Notes: generated by a model from the letters alone, not told the origin. 64,000 nucleotides of DNA from Erysipelotrichaceae bacterium (GCA_015059095.1 SVBA01000003.1:1-64000); one strand, 5' to 3'. Counted from the first letter of the stretch, positions 34,421-43,259 are shown. Translations and numbers: made by a program.

Positions 34421-35140
34421 CTATTTAATACTTCCAAATCTTCTATCTCTAGATTCAAATTCTTTTAAACACTCAATTAATCTATCCTTAGTAAAATCTG
34501 GCCAATATACTGGGGTGAAAATCAATTCAGCATATGCTAATTGATACAATAAATAATTCGATAATCTAACTTCCCCACTAGTTCTTATCATTAAATCTAC
34601 CTCAGGTAAATCATAAGAATACAAATATTTTTTAAATAAATCATCATTTATTTCTTCAATTTTTATTTTATTATTTTTAACTTCTAAAGCAAGCTGTTGA
34701 CTAGCCCTAATAATTTCATGTCTTCCTCCATAATTTAGACAAATATTTAAAATAAAACGTTTATTATTTTTAGTTAAGTCCATTATTTCAAGAAGTTTAT
34801 TTCTAGTACTACTAGGTAATTTAGATATATCCCCCATTGAACGTATTTTAACACTCTTTTCTAGAAAAGTGTTAGTATGTTTTGCTAAAAAATTTTCTAA
34901 ATATTTAAATAGATGACTAATTTCATCTTTTGGTCTAGACCAATTCTCAGTTGAAAAAGCATAAACAGTCATACATTCAATACCTAAATCTATGCAAGTT
35001 TCTGCTATTTCAATCACTCTTTCAATTCCTTCTTTATGCCCTAAATGTCTAGGTAATAATCTTTTAGACGCCCATCTACCATTTCCATCCATAATAAAGG
35101 CAATATGTCTACAAGATTTTCTTAATACAAAATTATTCAT
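34421..35140 (-). CDS. uppS: Undecaprenyl diphosphate synthase
   Basis: 239 residues from ATG at 35140, where AGGTGGG is well spaced. Adds eight isopentenyl units to farnesyl diphosphate to make the carrier lipid of peptidoglycan synthesis. Seen: catalytic IAFIMDGNGRWASKR (Asp in MDGNGRW), RHLGHKEG, TVYAFSTENWSRP, NICLNYGGR and the late DLMIRTSGE with RLSNYLLYQLAYAE. Its start overlaps the ispH stop by 8 bp, so translation is coupled. Confidence 0.95.
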   Translation of the reverse strand: MNNFVLRKSCRHIAFIMDGNGRWASKRLLPRHLGHKEGIERVIEIAETCIDLGIECMTVYAFSTENWSRPKDEISHLFKYLENFLAKHTNTFLEKSVKIRSMGDISKLPSSTRNKLLEIMDLTKNNKRFILNICLNYGGRHEIIRASQQLALEVKNNKIKIEEINDDLFKKYLYSYDLPEVDLMIRTSGEVRLSNYLLYQLAYAELIFTPVYWPDFTKDRLIECLKEFESRDRRFGSIK

Positions 35141-36008
35141 TATTAATCCCACCTAAATATTCTTTTATTTCTAAAATTGCTTCTAATGGAGTTGATGTTC
35201 CAGAAGTTATTAAACACGATTTAATACCGTCTAAATTATGTTTTTTTAAATCTTCAAGATTTTCTACTTTAATAACTTTACTATTTTTATATTTATCTTT
35301 ACTTAACATATACAATTTATCTGTATTTGAAGAATGAACAGATCCAACAATAAGTACTAAATCACCATTAAACGAAGTAGAAATTATATTTTGTTGTCTT
35401 ATTCTAGTTTGAGAACAAATTTCATCTACAATTTTAGCATTAGGATATTTTTCTAAAAGTTCTAAATGTATACTTTTAGTTTCTAAAAAAGATAGTGTTG
35501 TTTGATTTACAATATATGGAGTCAAAGAAGTAACTTTAGCATAATCTATTTTATCTTTTAAATCATACAAAATTACATTACTAGAAATTGATAAACTAGC
35601 TTCAGTTTCTGGATGAGATTTTTTACCAATAAAAATGATTTGATTTTCTTTTGATAAACTTCTGATTAACTTTAAATTATGTTCAACATTTTTACATGTA
35701 GCATCATAAAAAGTAACATTATTTAATTTTAATATTTCTTCATAACTTTTATCATGGCCATGTGCAGTAAAAACAACTATGTCATCACTAGTGAATTCTT
35801 TTAATCTTTGAATTTTATCAATTTTGCTTATATCAATAGTAATAATGCCCAACTTATTTAAGTACTTAACTACGTCATTATTATGTACAAGCATACCAAA
35901 AACATATACATTTTTATCTAAATGAGTATTTCTTACTTCCTTTATTAATTCAATCGCTTTTTTCACTCCATAACAATAACCATATGGTTTAAGTTCTACA
36001 ATTTCCAT
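35133..36008 (-). CDS. ispH: 4-hydroxy-3-methylbut-2-enyl diphosphate reductase
   Basis: Last step of the MEP pathway, giving IPP and DMAPP. 291 residues with the three cluster cysteines in expected places: GYCYGVKKAI (Cys about 12), DATCKNVE (about 94) and CSQTRIRQ (about 195). HNNDVV, AHGHDKSYEE, QTTLS and GSVHSSNT segments agree with LytB/IspH. One base after dxs, overlapping uppS: a compact isoprenoid operon. Confidence 0.95.
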   Translation of the reverse strand: MEIVELKPYGYCYGVKKAIELIKEVRNTHLDKNVYVFGMLVHNNDVVKYLNKLGIITIDISKIDKIQRLKEFTSDDIVVFTAHGHDKSYEEILKLNNVTFYDATCKNVEHNLKLIRSLSKENQIIFIGKKSHPETEASLSISSNVILYDLKDKIDYAKVTSLTPYIVNQTTLSFLETKSIHLELLEKYPNAKIVDEICSQTRIRQQNIISTSFNGDLVLIVGSVHSSNTDKLYMLSKDKYKNSKVIKVENLEDLKKHNLDGIKSCLITSGTSTPLEAILEIKEYLGGINNE

Positions 36009-36009
36009 A

Positions 36010-37866
36010 CTATTTCACCTCGTTAATAGTATCAATTAAAGAATCTAAATCAACTTTATATTGTTTTTCTTGTTCTTCAATACTTCCTTTTTTAATAAAC
36101 TCTAAAGGCAAGCTAATTTTTCTAACATTACCTTTATACCCTAACTCATACAAAGATAAAGAAACCGTATTTGCAAATCCATTTTCACATCCATAAGGAT
36201 CATAAATAACGATAGTTTTATAATCTAATAAGCCTTTTAAAACTTCATTATTTATCGGATAATTAAATATCGCATTTACTAAAGTAATGTTTAAGTTTTT
36301 ATTCATTATTTCATCAACTTTTGGACCAAAAGTAATTACTGCAATATTTTTAGATTCATCTTTAGATAAAATGTCCCATTGACCATAAGTTAATGAGTTT
36401 TTTATTATTTCATTTTGTTTAATTACATTAGTTACTGGATAACGAATTGCTAAAGGATGAGAATAAGTCAAAGAGAAGTTAAATAATCTATTAGCCTCTT
36501 TAGCATCTTTTGCCATAGTAATAGTCATATTTGGAATACTGGATAAATATGCATAATCATAAATGCCTTGATGAGTTTCTCCATCTCTTCCTACTAATCC
36601 ACAATGATCAACCATAATAGTGACTGGCAAGTCCATTCTTGCAACATCATGAGAAATTTGATCATAACTTCTTTGTAAGAAAGTAGAATATACACTTACA
36701 TAAGGATGAAAAGAATTACTAGCAATACCGCTAGCAAATACTAAAGAATGTTCTTCAGATATTCCTACATCAAGCGCTCTTTGAGGAAACTTTTTCATCA
36801 ATTCATCTAATGATGAACCATATGACATCGCAGGATTAATTGAAATAATCTTTTTATCTTTTTCCATCGCTTTATCAAGTAATGAAGAATAAATTTCTGC
36901 AAATCCAACTTTATTTTCTTCTTTTTTATTAACCAATTCTCCAGTTTCTTTATTAAAAGAAGAAATAGAATGCCATTTCCCTGACTTATCACCTTCAGAA
37001 TATTTATATCCTTTTCCCTTTTTAGTTTTAACATGTAAAATTACAGGAGAATCAAAATCTTTAACAAAATTGATTGCTTTTGTTAGTTTCTTAATATTAT
37101 GTCCATCAACTATTCCATAATAATAAACACCTAAATATTCAAAGAAATTAGGTTTAAATATTAAAGACACAATAAAATCTTTTAATTTAGATGTAAAACG
37201 ATATAAAGGCAATAAAAATTTAAATCTTTTCATGATCTTTTTATATCTATTTTTACTTTTAACATAATTTCTTGATACCCTTATTTTTTGTAAAGTCTTA
37301 TTGAATCCTCCAACTGGATTAGTAATAGACATCTCGTTATCATTTAAAATTATTAATAATTGATGCTTAAAATTATTAAGGTTATTTAAAGCCTCAAAGC
37401 TTACCCCATTAGCAATACTTGCATCACCTACCACACATACAACCTTATAATCTTCACCTTCTAAATCTCTAGTTAAGCTAAATCCCATTCCTGCACCTAT
37501 AGAAGTTGAAGAGTGTCCTGCTTCATAACAATCAAATTTAGATTCATCCTTTTTTTGAAATCCATCAATTCCATCTTTTTGTCTTAAAGAATCTAGATTT
37601 CTACCACTTAACAATTTATATGTATAAGCTTGATGACCAACATCAAAAATAACTTTATCTTTAGGCAAATTAAGACTATTAAAAAGCGCTACAGTTAATT
37701 CAACTGTACCTAAATTACTACTCAAATGACCTCCATTAATTGAACATTTATCAATAATTTCTTCTCTTAGTTGAGAAGATAATTCATTTAACTCTTCATA
37801 CGATAAATTTTTAATCAAGGAAGGATCTTCAATTTTTCTAAAATCTATAACGCGTTTTTCTTTCAT
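36010..37866 (-). CDS. dxs: 1-deoxy-D-xylulose-5-phosphate synthase
   Basis: First step of the MEP pathway: pyruvate plus glyceraldehyde-3-phosphate gives DXP, with thiamine diphosphate. 618 residues, full length. Seen: GGHLSSNLG, FDVGHQAYTYKLL, the ThDP segment GDASIANGVSFEALNN (GDA in place of the common GDG), NDNEMSI, DHCGLVGRDGETHQG, and the C-terminal transketolase domain. The GDAS form occurs in some other Firmicutes and Bacteroidetes, so the enzyme is probably active. First gene of dxs-ispH-uppS-DUF975. Confidence 0.95.
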   Translation of the reverse strand: MKEKRVIDFRKIEDPSLIKNLSYEELNELSSQLREEIIDKCSINGGHLSSNLGTVELTVALFNSLNLPKDKVIFDVGHQAYTYKLLSGRNLDSLRQKDGIDGFQKKDESKFDCYEAGHSSTSIGAGMGFSLTRDLEGEDYKVVCVVGDASIANGVSFEALNNLNNFKHQLLIILNDNEMSITNPVGGFNKTLQKIRVSRNYVKSKNRYKKIMKRFKFLLPLYRFTSKLKDFIVSLIFKPNFFEYLGVYYYGIVDGHNIKKLTKAINFVKDFDSPVILHVKTKKGKGYKYSEGDKSGKWHSISSFNKETGELVNKKEENKVGFAEIYSSLLDKAMEKDKKIISINPAMSYGSSLDELMKKFPQRALDVGISEEHSLVFASGIASNSFHPYVSVYSTFLQRSYDQISHDVARMDLPVTIMVDHCGLVGRDGETHQGIYDYAYLSSIPNMTITMAKDAKEANRLFNFSLTYSHPLAIRYPVTNVIKQNEIIKNSLTYGQWDILSKDESKNIAVITFGPKVDEIMNKNLNITLVNAIFNYPINNEVLKGLLDYKTIVIYDPYGCENGFANTVSLSLYELGYKGNVRKISLPLEFIKKGSIEEQEKQYKVDLDSLIDTINEVK

Positions 37867-37959
37867 AGTCCACCTTTAACTAGTTTATTATAAATATTTA
37901 CTAATTTTTAGTAAATAGTATTTCATTTAATAATATTAATTTCCTATCATTTTTAAAAC

Positions 37960-38529
37960 TTATAAACGAATATATTCGCATTCTTCATCATTCACAATAC
38001 ATAAATAAATATCAGTTTCATCCTCATTAAATATATTTAAATATTTAAAATCACTTACATTATTATTCGTAGATAATACATTCAAATCATTTAGTTTAAC
38101 ATTTGCTTCTTTTTCTACCCATAATGAATAAAATTTCTCTTCCTTTTCACTTTTAGAATCGTCTTCTAAATAACTATCTTTAAAATATTTTCTAAATATC
38201 CTATTAATATCTCTATTTTTATTTTTTATTTCAATATCTATTCCATGATTGATTTTACTATAAGAAACAGAAACATAATTATCACTGTGAGATATAGAAA
38301 TATATCCATTTTCAATTAATGGCTTACCATTATTAGAAAAGTACACCTCATTTACACTTCTATCAAACTTATTTAATAATTCATCCAATAAAGAATAAGC
38401 AAAAAGACTAGTAGTAAGTTTATTATCTTTATAAAGTTCACTACAATGTTTTAGTATATTTTGAGGCAGTCTATCAAACGAGTATTTACACTCTTCTACC
38501 CTTTGTAAAATAAAAAATATCTTTTTCAT
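37960..38529 (-). CDS. 4'-phosphopantetheinyl transferase superfamily protein
   Basis: 189 residues. ISISHSDNYV, HGIDIEIKNKNRD and WVEKEANVK are the three conserved blocks of Sfp-type transferases (Mg-binding Asp/Glu in GIDIE and the WxxKEA motif), which attach phosphopantetheine to carrier proteins. No carrier-protein synthase is nearby. The ATG lies only 6 nt downstream of a possible minus-strand -10 (TACAAT) and has no ribosome site, so the mRNA may be leaderless. It is divergent from a TetR gene and shares its palindromic control region. Confidence 0.8.
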   Translation of the reverse strand: MKKIFFILQRVEECKYSFDRLPQNILKHCSELYKDNKLTTSLFAYSLLDELLNKFDRSVNEVYFSNNGKPLIENGYISISHSDNYVSVSYSKINHGIDIEIKNKNRDINRIFRKYFKDSYLEDDSKSEKEEKFYSLWVEKEANVKLNDLNVLSTNNNVSDFKYLNIFNEDETDIYLCIVNDEECEYIRL

Positions 38530-38551
38530 ATAAATATTGTATCATAAATTA

Positions 38552-38602
38552 TTTACAATTGTAAAAAAAGTTGTATAATTATAGATAATTTACACGTGTA
38601 AA
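38552..38602 (+). promoter_or_regulatory. TetR promoter flanked by two perfect palindromes
   Basis: TTTACAATTGTAAA (38552-38565) and TTTACACGTGTAAA (38589-38602) are perfect 14-bp palindromes whose centres are 37 bp apart. The -35 TTTACA is inside the first, and TATAAT (38574-38579) lies between them (16-bp spacer). Autorepression by the TetR protein is the obvious reading; the first box also covers the divergent phosphopantetheinyl transferase promoter. Confidence 0.75.
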
Positions 38603-38618
38603 AAAGGAGTAAAGAAGT

Positions 38619-39209
38619 ATGGCAGAAGATATTAGAACTACTAGAACTAAAAATAAAATTAAAAATGCTTTTTTAAACATATTAAAAACTCATTCCTATG
38701 AACAAATTACAGTAAGTGATATTGCTAAAGAAGCTAATATAAATAGAGTTACATTCTATACTCATTATATAGATAAAGCTTGTCTACTCGCAGACCTTAC
38801 AGAAGACATGAAAAAGAAGTTTGTAAGCGATGCAATTGGATACGCAAAAACTATCGACAGTAAAGATGAGATTTTTAAATATTCAATTGGTTTATCAAAC
38901 GCACTATTAACAATGTTTGAAAAAAATAAAGAGATTATTGTCTTACTAAGTGAAAAAGAAAACGGTGTTATTTCTAAAATTTTAGAAGAACAAATTGGTT
39001 CATTTGTCACTATAATTTTAAGACAATTAGATCAATATATGCCTTTGAAATATCCAATTAAATATATTGCTTCTTTCGTTACTCCTGCTTACATTTCATT
39101 AATTTTAAAATATGTAACTGATCCTAATCCAATGCCTAGAAACGAATTTACTAAATTATTATCAGAACTAACCGAAAACATTGTCAAAAATAAAATATTT
39201 ACTAAATAG
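38619..39209 (+). CDS. TetR/AcrR-family transcriptional regulator
   Basis: 196 residues. N-terminal helix-turn-helix QITVSDIAKEANINRVTFYTHY (in part) at about residues 25-46; the C-terminal domain is the TetR_C type common in Firmicutes. AAGGAG lies before ATG. Its promoter is bracketed by two perfect palindromes, which strongly suggests autoregulation, and the nearest divergent gene is a phosphopantetheinyl transferase. Ligand unknown. Confidence 0.9.
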   Translation: MAEDIRTTRTKNKIKNAFLNILKTHSYEQITVSDIAKEANINRVTFYTHYIDKACLLADLTEDMKKKFVSDAIGYAKTIDSKDEIFKYSIGLSNALLTMFEKNKEIIVLLSEKENGVISKILEEQIGSFVTIILRQLDQYMPLKYPIKYIASFVTPAYISLILKYVTDPNPMPRNEFTKLLSELTENIVKNKIFTK

Positions 39210-39229
39210 AGATGGATACATCTCTTTTT
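39208..39229 (+). terminator. Terminator of the TetR gene
   Basis: Seven-bp stem AGAGATG/CATCTCT overlapping the stop codon, followed by five T. Confidence 0.7.
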
Positions 39230-39233
39230 AATT

Positions 39234-39256
39234 AAAAAAGAGTGGTTACCCACTCT
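39234..39256 (-). terminator. Terminator of the 209-residue membrane protein gene
   Basis: Stem AGAGTGG/CCACTCT with six T after it on the minus strand, back to back with the TetR terminator. Confidence 0.7.
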
Positions 39257-39259
39257 ATT

Positions 39260-39889
39260 TTATTCATCATCTTCTAATTTAACGTAATCAACAATCTTAG
39301 AAGGATCTTTTCTTAATACATGCTTCATAGATATTGCTGTCAATAAAACAAAGATATTAAAGAATATAGTTAATAAGTTTGAAATTAATGAAGTAATAAA
39401 TAATTCGATATTAATTTCTAAATTAACAAATGAAACAATGTTTCCAATAATTAAATTTATACCTAATAATAATGACAATCCAACAAATACAATTAATACA
39501 GTTTTAACTGTCTTATCATGATGATGATGGAAAGAAACTAATAGATAGATATTTACAATTAAAGAAATTGTCGCTGTAACTAATTCAAAAATATTTTCAT
39601 TAAAAGAATAATTATGAATAATACAAGTATATACTAATGAAATTGATGAGATAACGCCCATAATAATCGCTTCTAAGAAGTACTCATGAAAGAAATGAGC
39701 AATATGATTTTTAATCGCTTGTCTACATAATAAAACAAGCAAAATAATATGAACCAAATTTTCAAAATAATGGAATATATTTTCTCCTAAATCTGAAGTA
39801 TGCATAAAGATTAAAGAAAAAACTACTTTCAAAAATGATAAAACAATAAAGATATATGCAAATAAACGATTGATTTTTAGTTTTGTCAT
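39260..39889 (-). CDS. Multi-pass membrane protein of unknown function
   Basis: 209 residues with about six hydrophobic helices and a His cluster (FHHHHDK) in a loop near residue 125. The acidic C-terminus (DYVKLEDDE) should be cytoplasmic. I do not recognise the family. Own terminator; the upstream gap of 65 bp should hold its promoter. The His-rich loop might bind metal, but this is only a suggestion. Confidence 0.65.
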   Translation of the reverse strand: MTKLKINRLFAYIFIVLSFLKVVFSLIFMHTSDLGENIFHYFENLVHIILLVLLCRQAIKNHIAHFFHEYFLEAIIMGVISSISLVYTCIIHNYSFNENIFELVTATISLIVNIYLLVSFHHHHDKTVKTVLIVFVGLSLLLGINLIIGNIVSFVNLEINIELFITSLISNLLTIFFNIFVLLTAISMKHVLRKDPSKIVDYVKLEDDE

Positions 39890-39954
39890 AATACACTACT
39901 CCTATTCACACCTTAATGATTATACATTCTTATTCTCTTAAAGTAAAGTCTAAA

Positions 39955-40593
39955 CTATTTATATAGTTTCCTAATTTCTTTAAATTTACATTTATATTCT
40001 TCACTAATTCTAAAAGAATCACATATTTTTTGTATTCCTTTTCCTACTATATGATAATCTAGTGGTTTATTTTTCAAATATTCTAAAGTATCTTCAGGAT
40101 AATAAATTCCCAAATATGATATAAGCCACGCTTCTGCCATAATAACATAATATTTATCATCATTTTTAAACAATTTAAATAAATCTTTATACCTACTTTT
40201 ATCTTTAACTAGTTTTGGCATAAATATCACATACCCCCATCTTCTAGTAAACTCATGATCACTATTTATATATTTTAAAGCTCTAGAAAAAGCAATTTCA
40301 AAAGTTAACTTTTTAGAAATAAATTGTTCTAATTGATCAACATGCCACCAATCATTTAATTTATCAAAATTATCTTCAATAAAATTCAATTGATTTTCGA
40401 TATTATCTAACAATCCTAATGATACTTGAAAATAAGTTCTATGATACTCTTGTTTAATTAAAATAATATCTTTTAAAAAAGAAACATCAATCTTTCTTTT
40501 AATAAGTTCTTTATTAAGTTTGTCAACATCCTTTGTTACATACTTATTCCCCAGTTTTTCTTTAAACTCTTTTTCAAATTCTAATAAATTCAT
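39955..40593 (-). CDS. DNA alkylation repair (AlkD-like) HEAT-repeat protein
   Basis: 212 residues, all helical. LNDWWHVDQLEQFI, HEFTRRWGYV, YYVIMAEAWLISYLGIYYPE and the C-terminal CDSFRISEEY follow the pattern of AlkD-family HEAT-repeat glycosylases, which remove 3-methyl and 7-methyl purines. The usual catalytic Asp/Trp region is present in altered form, so activity is uncertain. It follows a membrane-protein gene by 3 bp and is probably co-transcribed. Confidence 0.75.
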   Translation of the reverse strand: MNLLEFEKEFKEKLGNKYVTKDVDKLNKELIKRKIDVSFLKDIILIKQEYHRTYFQVSLGLLDNIENQLNFIEDNFDKLNDWWHVDQLEQFISKKLTFEIAFSRALKYINSDHEFTRRWGYVIFMPKLVKDKSRYKDLFKLFKNDDKYYVIMAEAWLISYLGIYYPEDTLEYLKNKPLDYHIVGKGIQKICDSFRISEEYKCKFKEIRKLYK

Positions 40594-40596
40594 GAC

Positions 40597-41460
40597 TTAC
40601 CCCCTCTTTTCAGAATCATGCATATAGTATGGTTCATTAAACGCTCCATCGTATATCGATAAAACAATTGTTTCTCCAATATCATAGGTATAATAGACCT
40701 CTTCCGATACACCTATAGTAAAAGTAACATCATCTTTTTTCACTTCAAATTCATAATTTGTTATTTTTTTAGCGCCTGTATCAATTTCTTTATCGATTAT
40801 TATAAATTGTTCATAACGTGGCAAAGAAAAATCTAAATAAATATTCATCGATGATATTGTTAGCCAAGAAAATAGAAATGTAACAAATGCGCCAAATAAA
40901 GGAATAGTAATAAGTTTTTCTTTATTATTATGTACACTATAATGAACTAAGCTATAAATTAAACAGCCTCCAAATGCTAACATAGTTAAAATGATAGTAG
41001 TCATTAAAAATGTTTTATTCATCTCTCCGTTAATATAATTAACTCTAAAAACAAATACTACTGAAGTAAGATAAGAAATGGCTCCAAAAATCCAAATACT
41101 TTTAAATTCTTTTTCATATTTTTTATACAAATAAATAGAAACTATTATTGCATATATACTATACAAAAAGAAAAATATTGCTTCTACTTTTCCAAGATCA
41201 ATTATTATAAATAAAAGATATAATAATCCGTAAATTAATAAAGTACATTTACCTAAAAAAGGTAAATTTATAGTTTTTGAAAAACATAGAAAAATAATAA
41301 TTCCAAATATAAATAAAACATTCAATATTATGCCATATATTGAATTTCTAAATTCGCTTAATTTAGGAGATAATGAATAAAACATTATTCCAAAACCTGC
41401 AATAATAATTATTAATATTAAAATTCCTAACTTTAATCCTTCTTTTCTTTTCATATTCAC
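40597..41460 (-). CDS. Multi-pass membrane protein of unknown function
   Basis: 287 residues with about seven transmembrane helices over the first 210, then a soluble beta-rich domain (about 215-287) that should lie outside the cell. No recognised family. Sits 7 bp after a smaller membrane gene and 3 bp before the AlkD-like gene, so the three form a unit with unclear logic. Confidence 0.65.
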   Translation of the reverse strand: MNMKRKEGLKLGILILIIIIAGFGIMFYSLSPKLSEFRNSIYGIILNVLFIFGIIIFLCFSKTINLPFLGKCTLLIYGLLYLLFIIIDLGKVEAIFFFLYSIYAIIVSIYLYKKYEKEFKSIWIFGAISYLTSVVFVFRVNYINGEMNKTFLMTTIILTMLAFGGCLIYSLVHYSVHNNKEKLITIPLFGAFVTFLFSWLTISSMNIYLDFSLPRYEQFIIIDKEIDTGAKKITNYEFEVKKDDVTFTIGVSEEVYYTYDIGETIVLSIYDGAFNEPYYMHDSEKRG

Positions 41461-41467
41461 CCTTCAA

Positions 41468-41926
41468 TTAATCACCAATATCAATGTTATAAAAATTAAC
41501 TTTAATTCCATAGACTGTTAAAATTTGTTCAAGTACTATACATATTTCTTTTTTTCTTTTAATAAAATAATGAACTTCAATTTTTTGATTATTTACCCAC
41601 ATACTACAATCAAAAGATGAAGAATCTTCACATATTCTAATGCTATTTATTTCCTTTAAGTTAAATTCAATAATACTTTTCTTCTTATAAAGTATCATTC
41701 TTTCTTCAATTATTTCAAATGCAACATCTGGCAAAGACAAATGATAAAAGAAAACTATGATAAACACTATAGCAACTATAATATCGATTCCAAAGAAAAT
41801 CCAATGATGAATTTCATTAGCATTAATTCCAATAATAACTCCTACAAAAATAACAGGTATTAAGCACAATAAAAATATAAAAGGCATAACTCTAGAATTA
41901 TATGCAATTAATTTTTGCTTACCCAC
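41468..41926 (-). CDS. Small membrane protein with a PH-like tail
   Basis: 152 residues: two transmembrane helices (about 13-35 and 42-65) followed by an 85-residue beta-rich region (VAFEIIEERMILYKKKSII... LKEINSIRI) that resembles bacterial PH-like domains. First of a three-gene unit with a larger membrane protein and an AlkD-like protein. Function unknown; a GGGGG-type ribosome site precedes ATG. Confidence 0.62.
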   Translation of the reverse strand: MGKQKLIAYNSRVMPFIFLLCLIPVIFVGVIIGINANEIHHWIFFGIDIIVAIVFIIVFFYHLSLPDVAFEIIEERMILYKKKSIIEFNLKEINSIRICEDSSSFDCSMWVNNQKIEVHYFIKRKKEICIVLEQILTVYGIKVNFYNIDIGD

Positions 41927-42000
41927 AGTTAATCCCCCTTTATTTTATAATATCAAATTTTAACTAATATTTATACATAATTAACAAGCTACTGAAAAAC

Positions 42001-42031
42001 AAAAAAAGCTTCGATAACATTGTATCAAAGC
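42001..42031 (-). terminator. Minus-strand terminator, distal of a tandem pair
   Basis: Stem GCTTCGATA/TATCAAAGC (one G-T pair) with a seven-base T-run on the minus strand, 67 bp beyond another terminator. Confidence 0.65.
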
Positions 42032-42060
42032 ATTAGTCTTTAAATGAGTATGAACTGCTA

Positions 42061-42074
42061 AACTGATACATTTT
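42061..42074 (+). repeat. Short repeat AACTGATACAYTTT, copy 1
   Basis: AACTGATACATTTT, 13 of 14 identical to copy 3 at 43029-43042, with the two preceding bases (TA) also shared. It is downstream of the orphan gene at 42141-42842. Confidence 0.5.
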
Positions 42075-42097
42075 TAAGCACATGAGGAGACTCGAAA

Positions 42098-42131
42098 TAA
42101 AAAACACCAGTATTAATAAAGATTTACTGGT
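42098..42131 (-). terminator. Terminator of the orphan propeller-like gene
   Basis: Stem ACCAGTA/TACTGGT (42106-42112 with 42125-42131) with a minus-strand T-run. Confidence 0.65.
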
Positions 42132-42140
42132 ATTTAATAA

Positions 42141-42842
42141 TCATTTTTGATTCCATAAATTAGAAAGAGAAAGATTCATTGTCTTCAAACTACTCAAAGA
42201 AACTGTTTTAAAAATAAATAACCATTTATATGATTCTTCTGTAAACCCTGCAGACTCTACAGCTTTCGCAAATCTAAAAAATCCATATTCACTTTCACTA
42301 ATATATTTAATGTCATTTAACTTTCCATTTTCTAATTTACAAACAAAATATTCATTTGCAACCTTTGTTTGTGGATTTCGTATAAAGCCAATAACAAAAT
42401 ATTCTTTTAATTCTTTATCATATTCAATCACAGAAATTACTAAATTATCATTATCATTAAGTAATCTTTTATGCAATGTAAAATCTTTCGTATCATATAT
42501 TGATAAAGCTGTTTTTGTTGATGAAACGTGTCTTTCAATATTAAAGAAATATTTATCATCTGGTGAAAAAATAAAATTATCATCTTGAGAACCATCCACT
42601 TTAGAAAAACGGAATTTCTTAATGAGTTCTAACTTTTCTAATGAATATATAGCTATTCTTCCTTCAGAACTTTTCACAACTAATAATTCTTGGTTATTTG
42701 AAACACATCCCATATATCCATAACTTAAATCTTTAAATTTAATTATTTCATTACCTTCTTTATCGTATATATAAATTGTTTTACTAGATAAACCAATATT
42801 ATATTTATCTGTTTCCAAGTATGTCCAAAATTTTATAGCCAT
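42141..42842 (-). CDS. Orphan protein, possible beta-propeller
   Basis: 233 residues, no signal peptide or membrane segment. Repeated strand patterns such as TIYIYDKEGNEIIKFKDLS, RIAIYSLEKLELIKKF and ALSIYDTKDFTLHKRLL resemble WD40-type blades, but there are too few for a full propeller. The family is not recognised. It has its own two terminators and is bracketed by short inverted repeats (42061-42074 and 42927-42940), which may mean it arrived with a mobile segment. Confidence 0.6.
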   Translation of the reverse strand: MAIKFWTYLETDKYNIGLSSKTIYIYDKEGNEIIKFKDLSYGYMGCVSNNQELLVVKSSEGRIAIYSLEKLELIKKFRFSKVDGSQDDNFIFSPDDKYFFNIERHVSSTKTALSIYDTKDFTLHKRLLNDNDNLVISVIEYDKELKEYFVIGFIRNPQTKVANEYFVCKLENGKLNDIKYISESEYGFFRFAKAVESAGFTEESYKWLFIFKTVSLSSLKTMNLSLSNLWNQK

Positions 42843-42926
42843 TTTGCATTACTCCTTAATTAATATAATTCAATGATATGTATAAATTATATCATATTTT
42901 TACTTAATTAAAATACGCTATCCTGA

Positions 42927-43042
42927 AAAGTGTATCAGTTAAGTACTATCAAAAATGGCCTTTTTAGCCCTTTTCCAGTCCCGCCTATTAGTACATTTTA
43001 GTTGTTAACACCCTAGTTAGACATATTAAACTGATACACTTT
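42927..43042. repeat. 116-bp element with 14-bp terminal inverted repeats
   Basis: AAAGTGTATCAGTT (42927-42940) and AACTGATACACTTT (43029-43042) are exact inverted copies. No clear target-site duplication flanks them. The layout suggests a small MITE-like relic or the end of a lost insertion element, but it is unproven. Confidence 0.5.
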
Positions 43043-43107
43043 GCATTAAAAATTCTTCTTAAAAAATGATAATTTGAAGTTAAAATACCTCTAAAAACTA
43101 AAAAAGA

Positions 43108-43140
43108 ACTGATTTTAGTGTATCAGTTCTAGTACATCTT
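43108..43140 (-). terminator. Terminator of tRNA-Thr
   Basis: Nine-bp stem AGAACTGAT/ATCAGTTCT (43115-43123 with 43132-43140), 8-nt loop, T-run on the minus strand. Its loop and right arm contain AGTGTATCAGTT, overlapping the short repeat motif. Confidence 0.65.
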
Positions 43141-43143
43141 TAA

Positions 43144-43217
43144 TGGTGCCCCAACTCGGAATTGAACCAAGAACTAATCCTTACCATGGACTTGTTATAC
43201 CTTTTAACTAAAGGGGC
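43144..43217 (-). tRNA. tRNA-Thr (anticodon GGT)
   Basis: 74 nt with encoded CCA. D-stem GTTA/TAAC, anticodon stem AGTCC/GGATT with loop ATGGTAA, T-stem CTTGG/CCGAG with loop TTCAATT, discriminator A. The acceptor pairs GCCCC with GGGGC, but the two innermost positions are T-T. Confidence 0.88.
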
Positions 43218-43259
43218 TTGACTAATCTATTTTATTAATAAAATAATACTATGTCAATA

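Larger units (their letters stand above)
42843..43143. other. 301-bp intergenic region with inverted repeats
   Basis: Contains a 116-bp segment (42927-43042) with 14-bp perfect terminal inverted repeats, then the hairpin that ends the tRNA-Thr gene. No ORF. The interior of the segment is less AT-rich than its surroundings (for example CCAGTCCCGCC around 42980). Confidence 0.5.
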
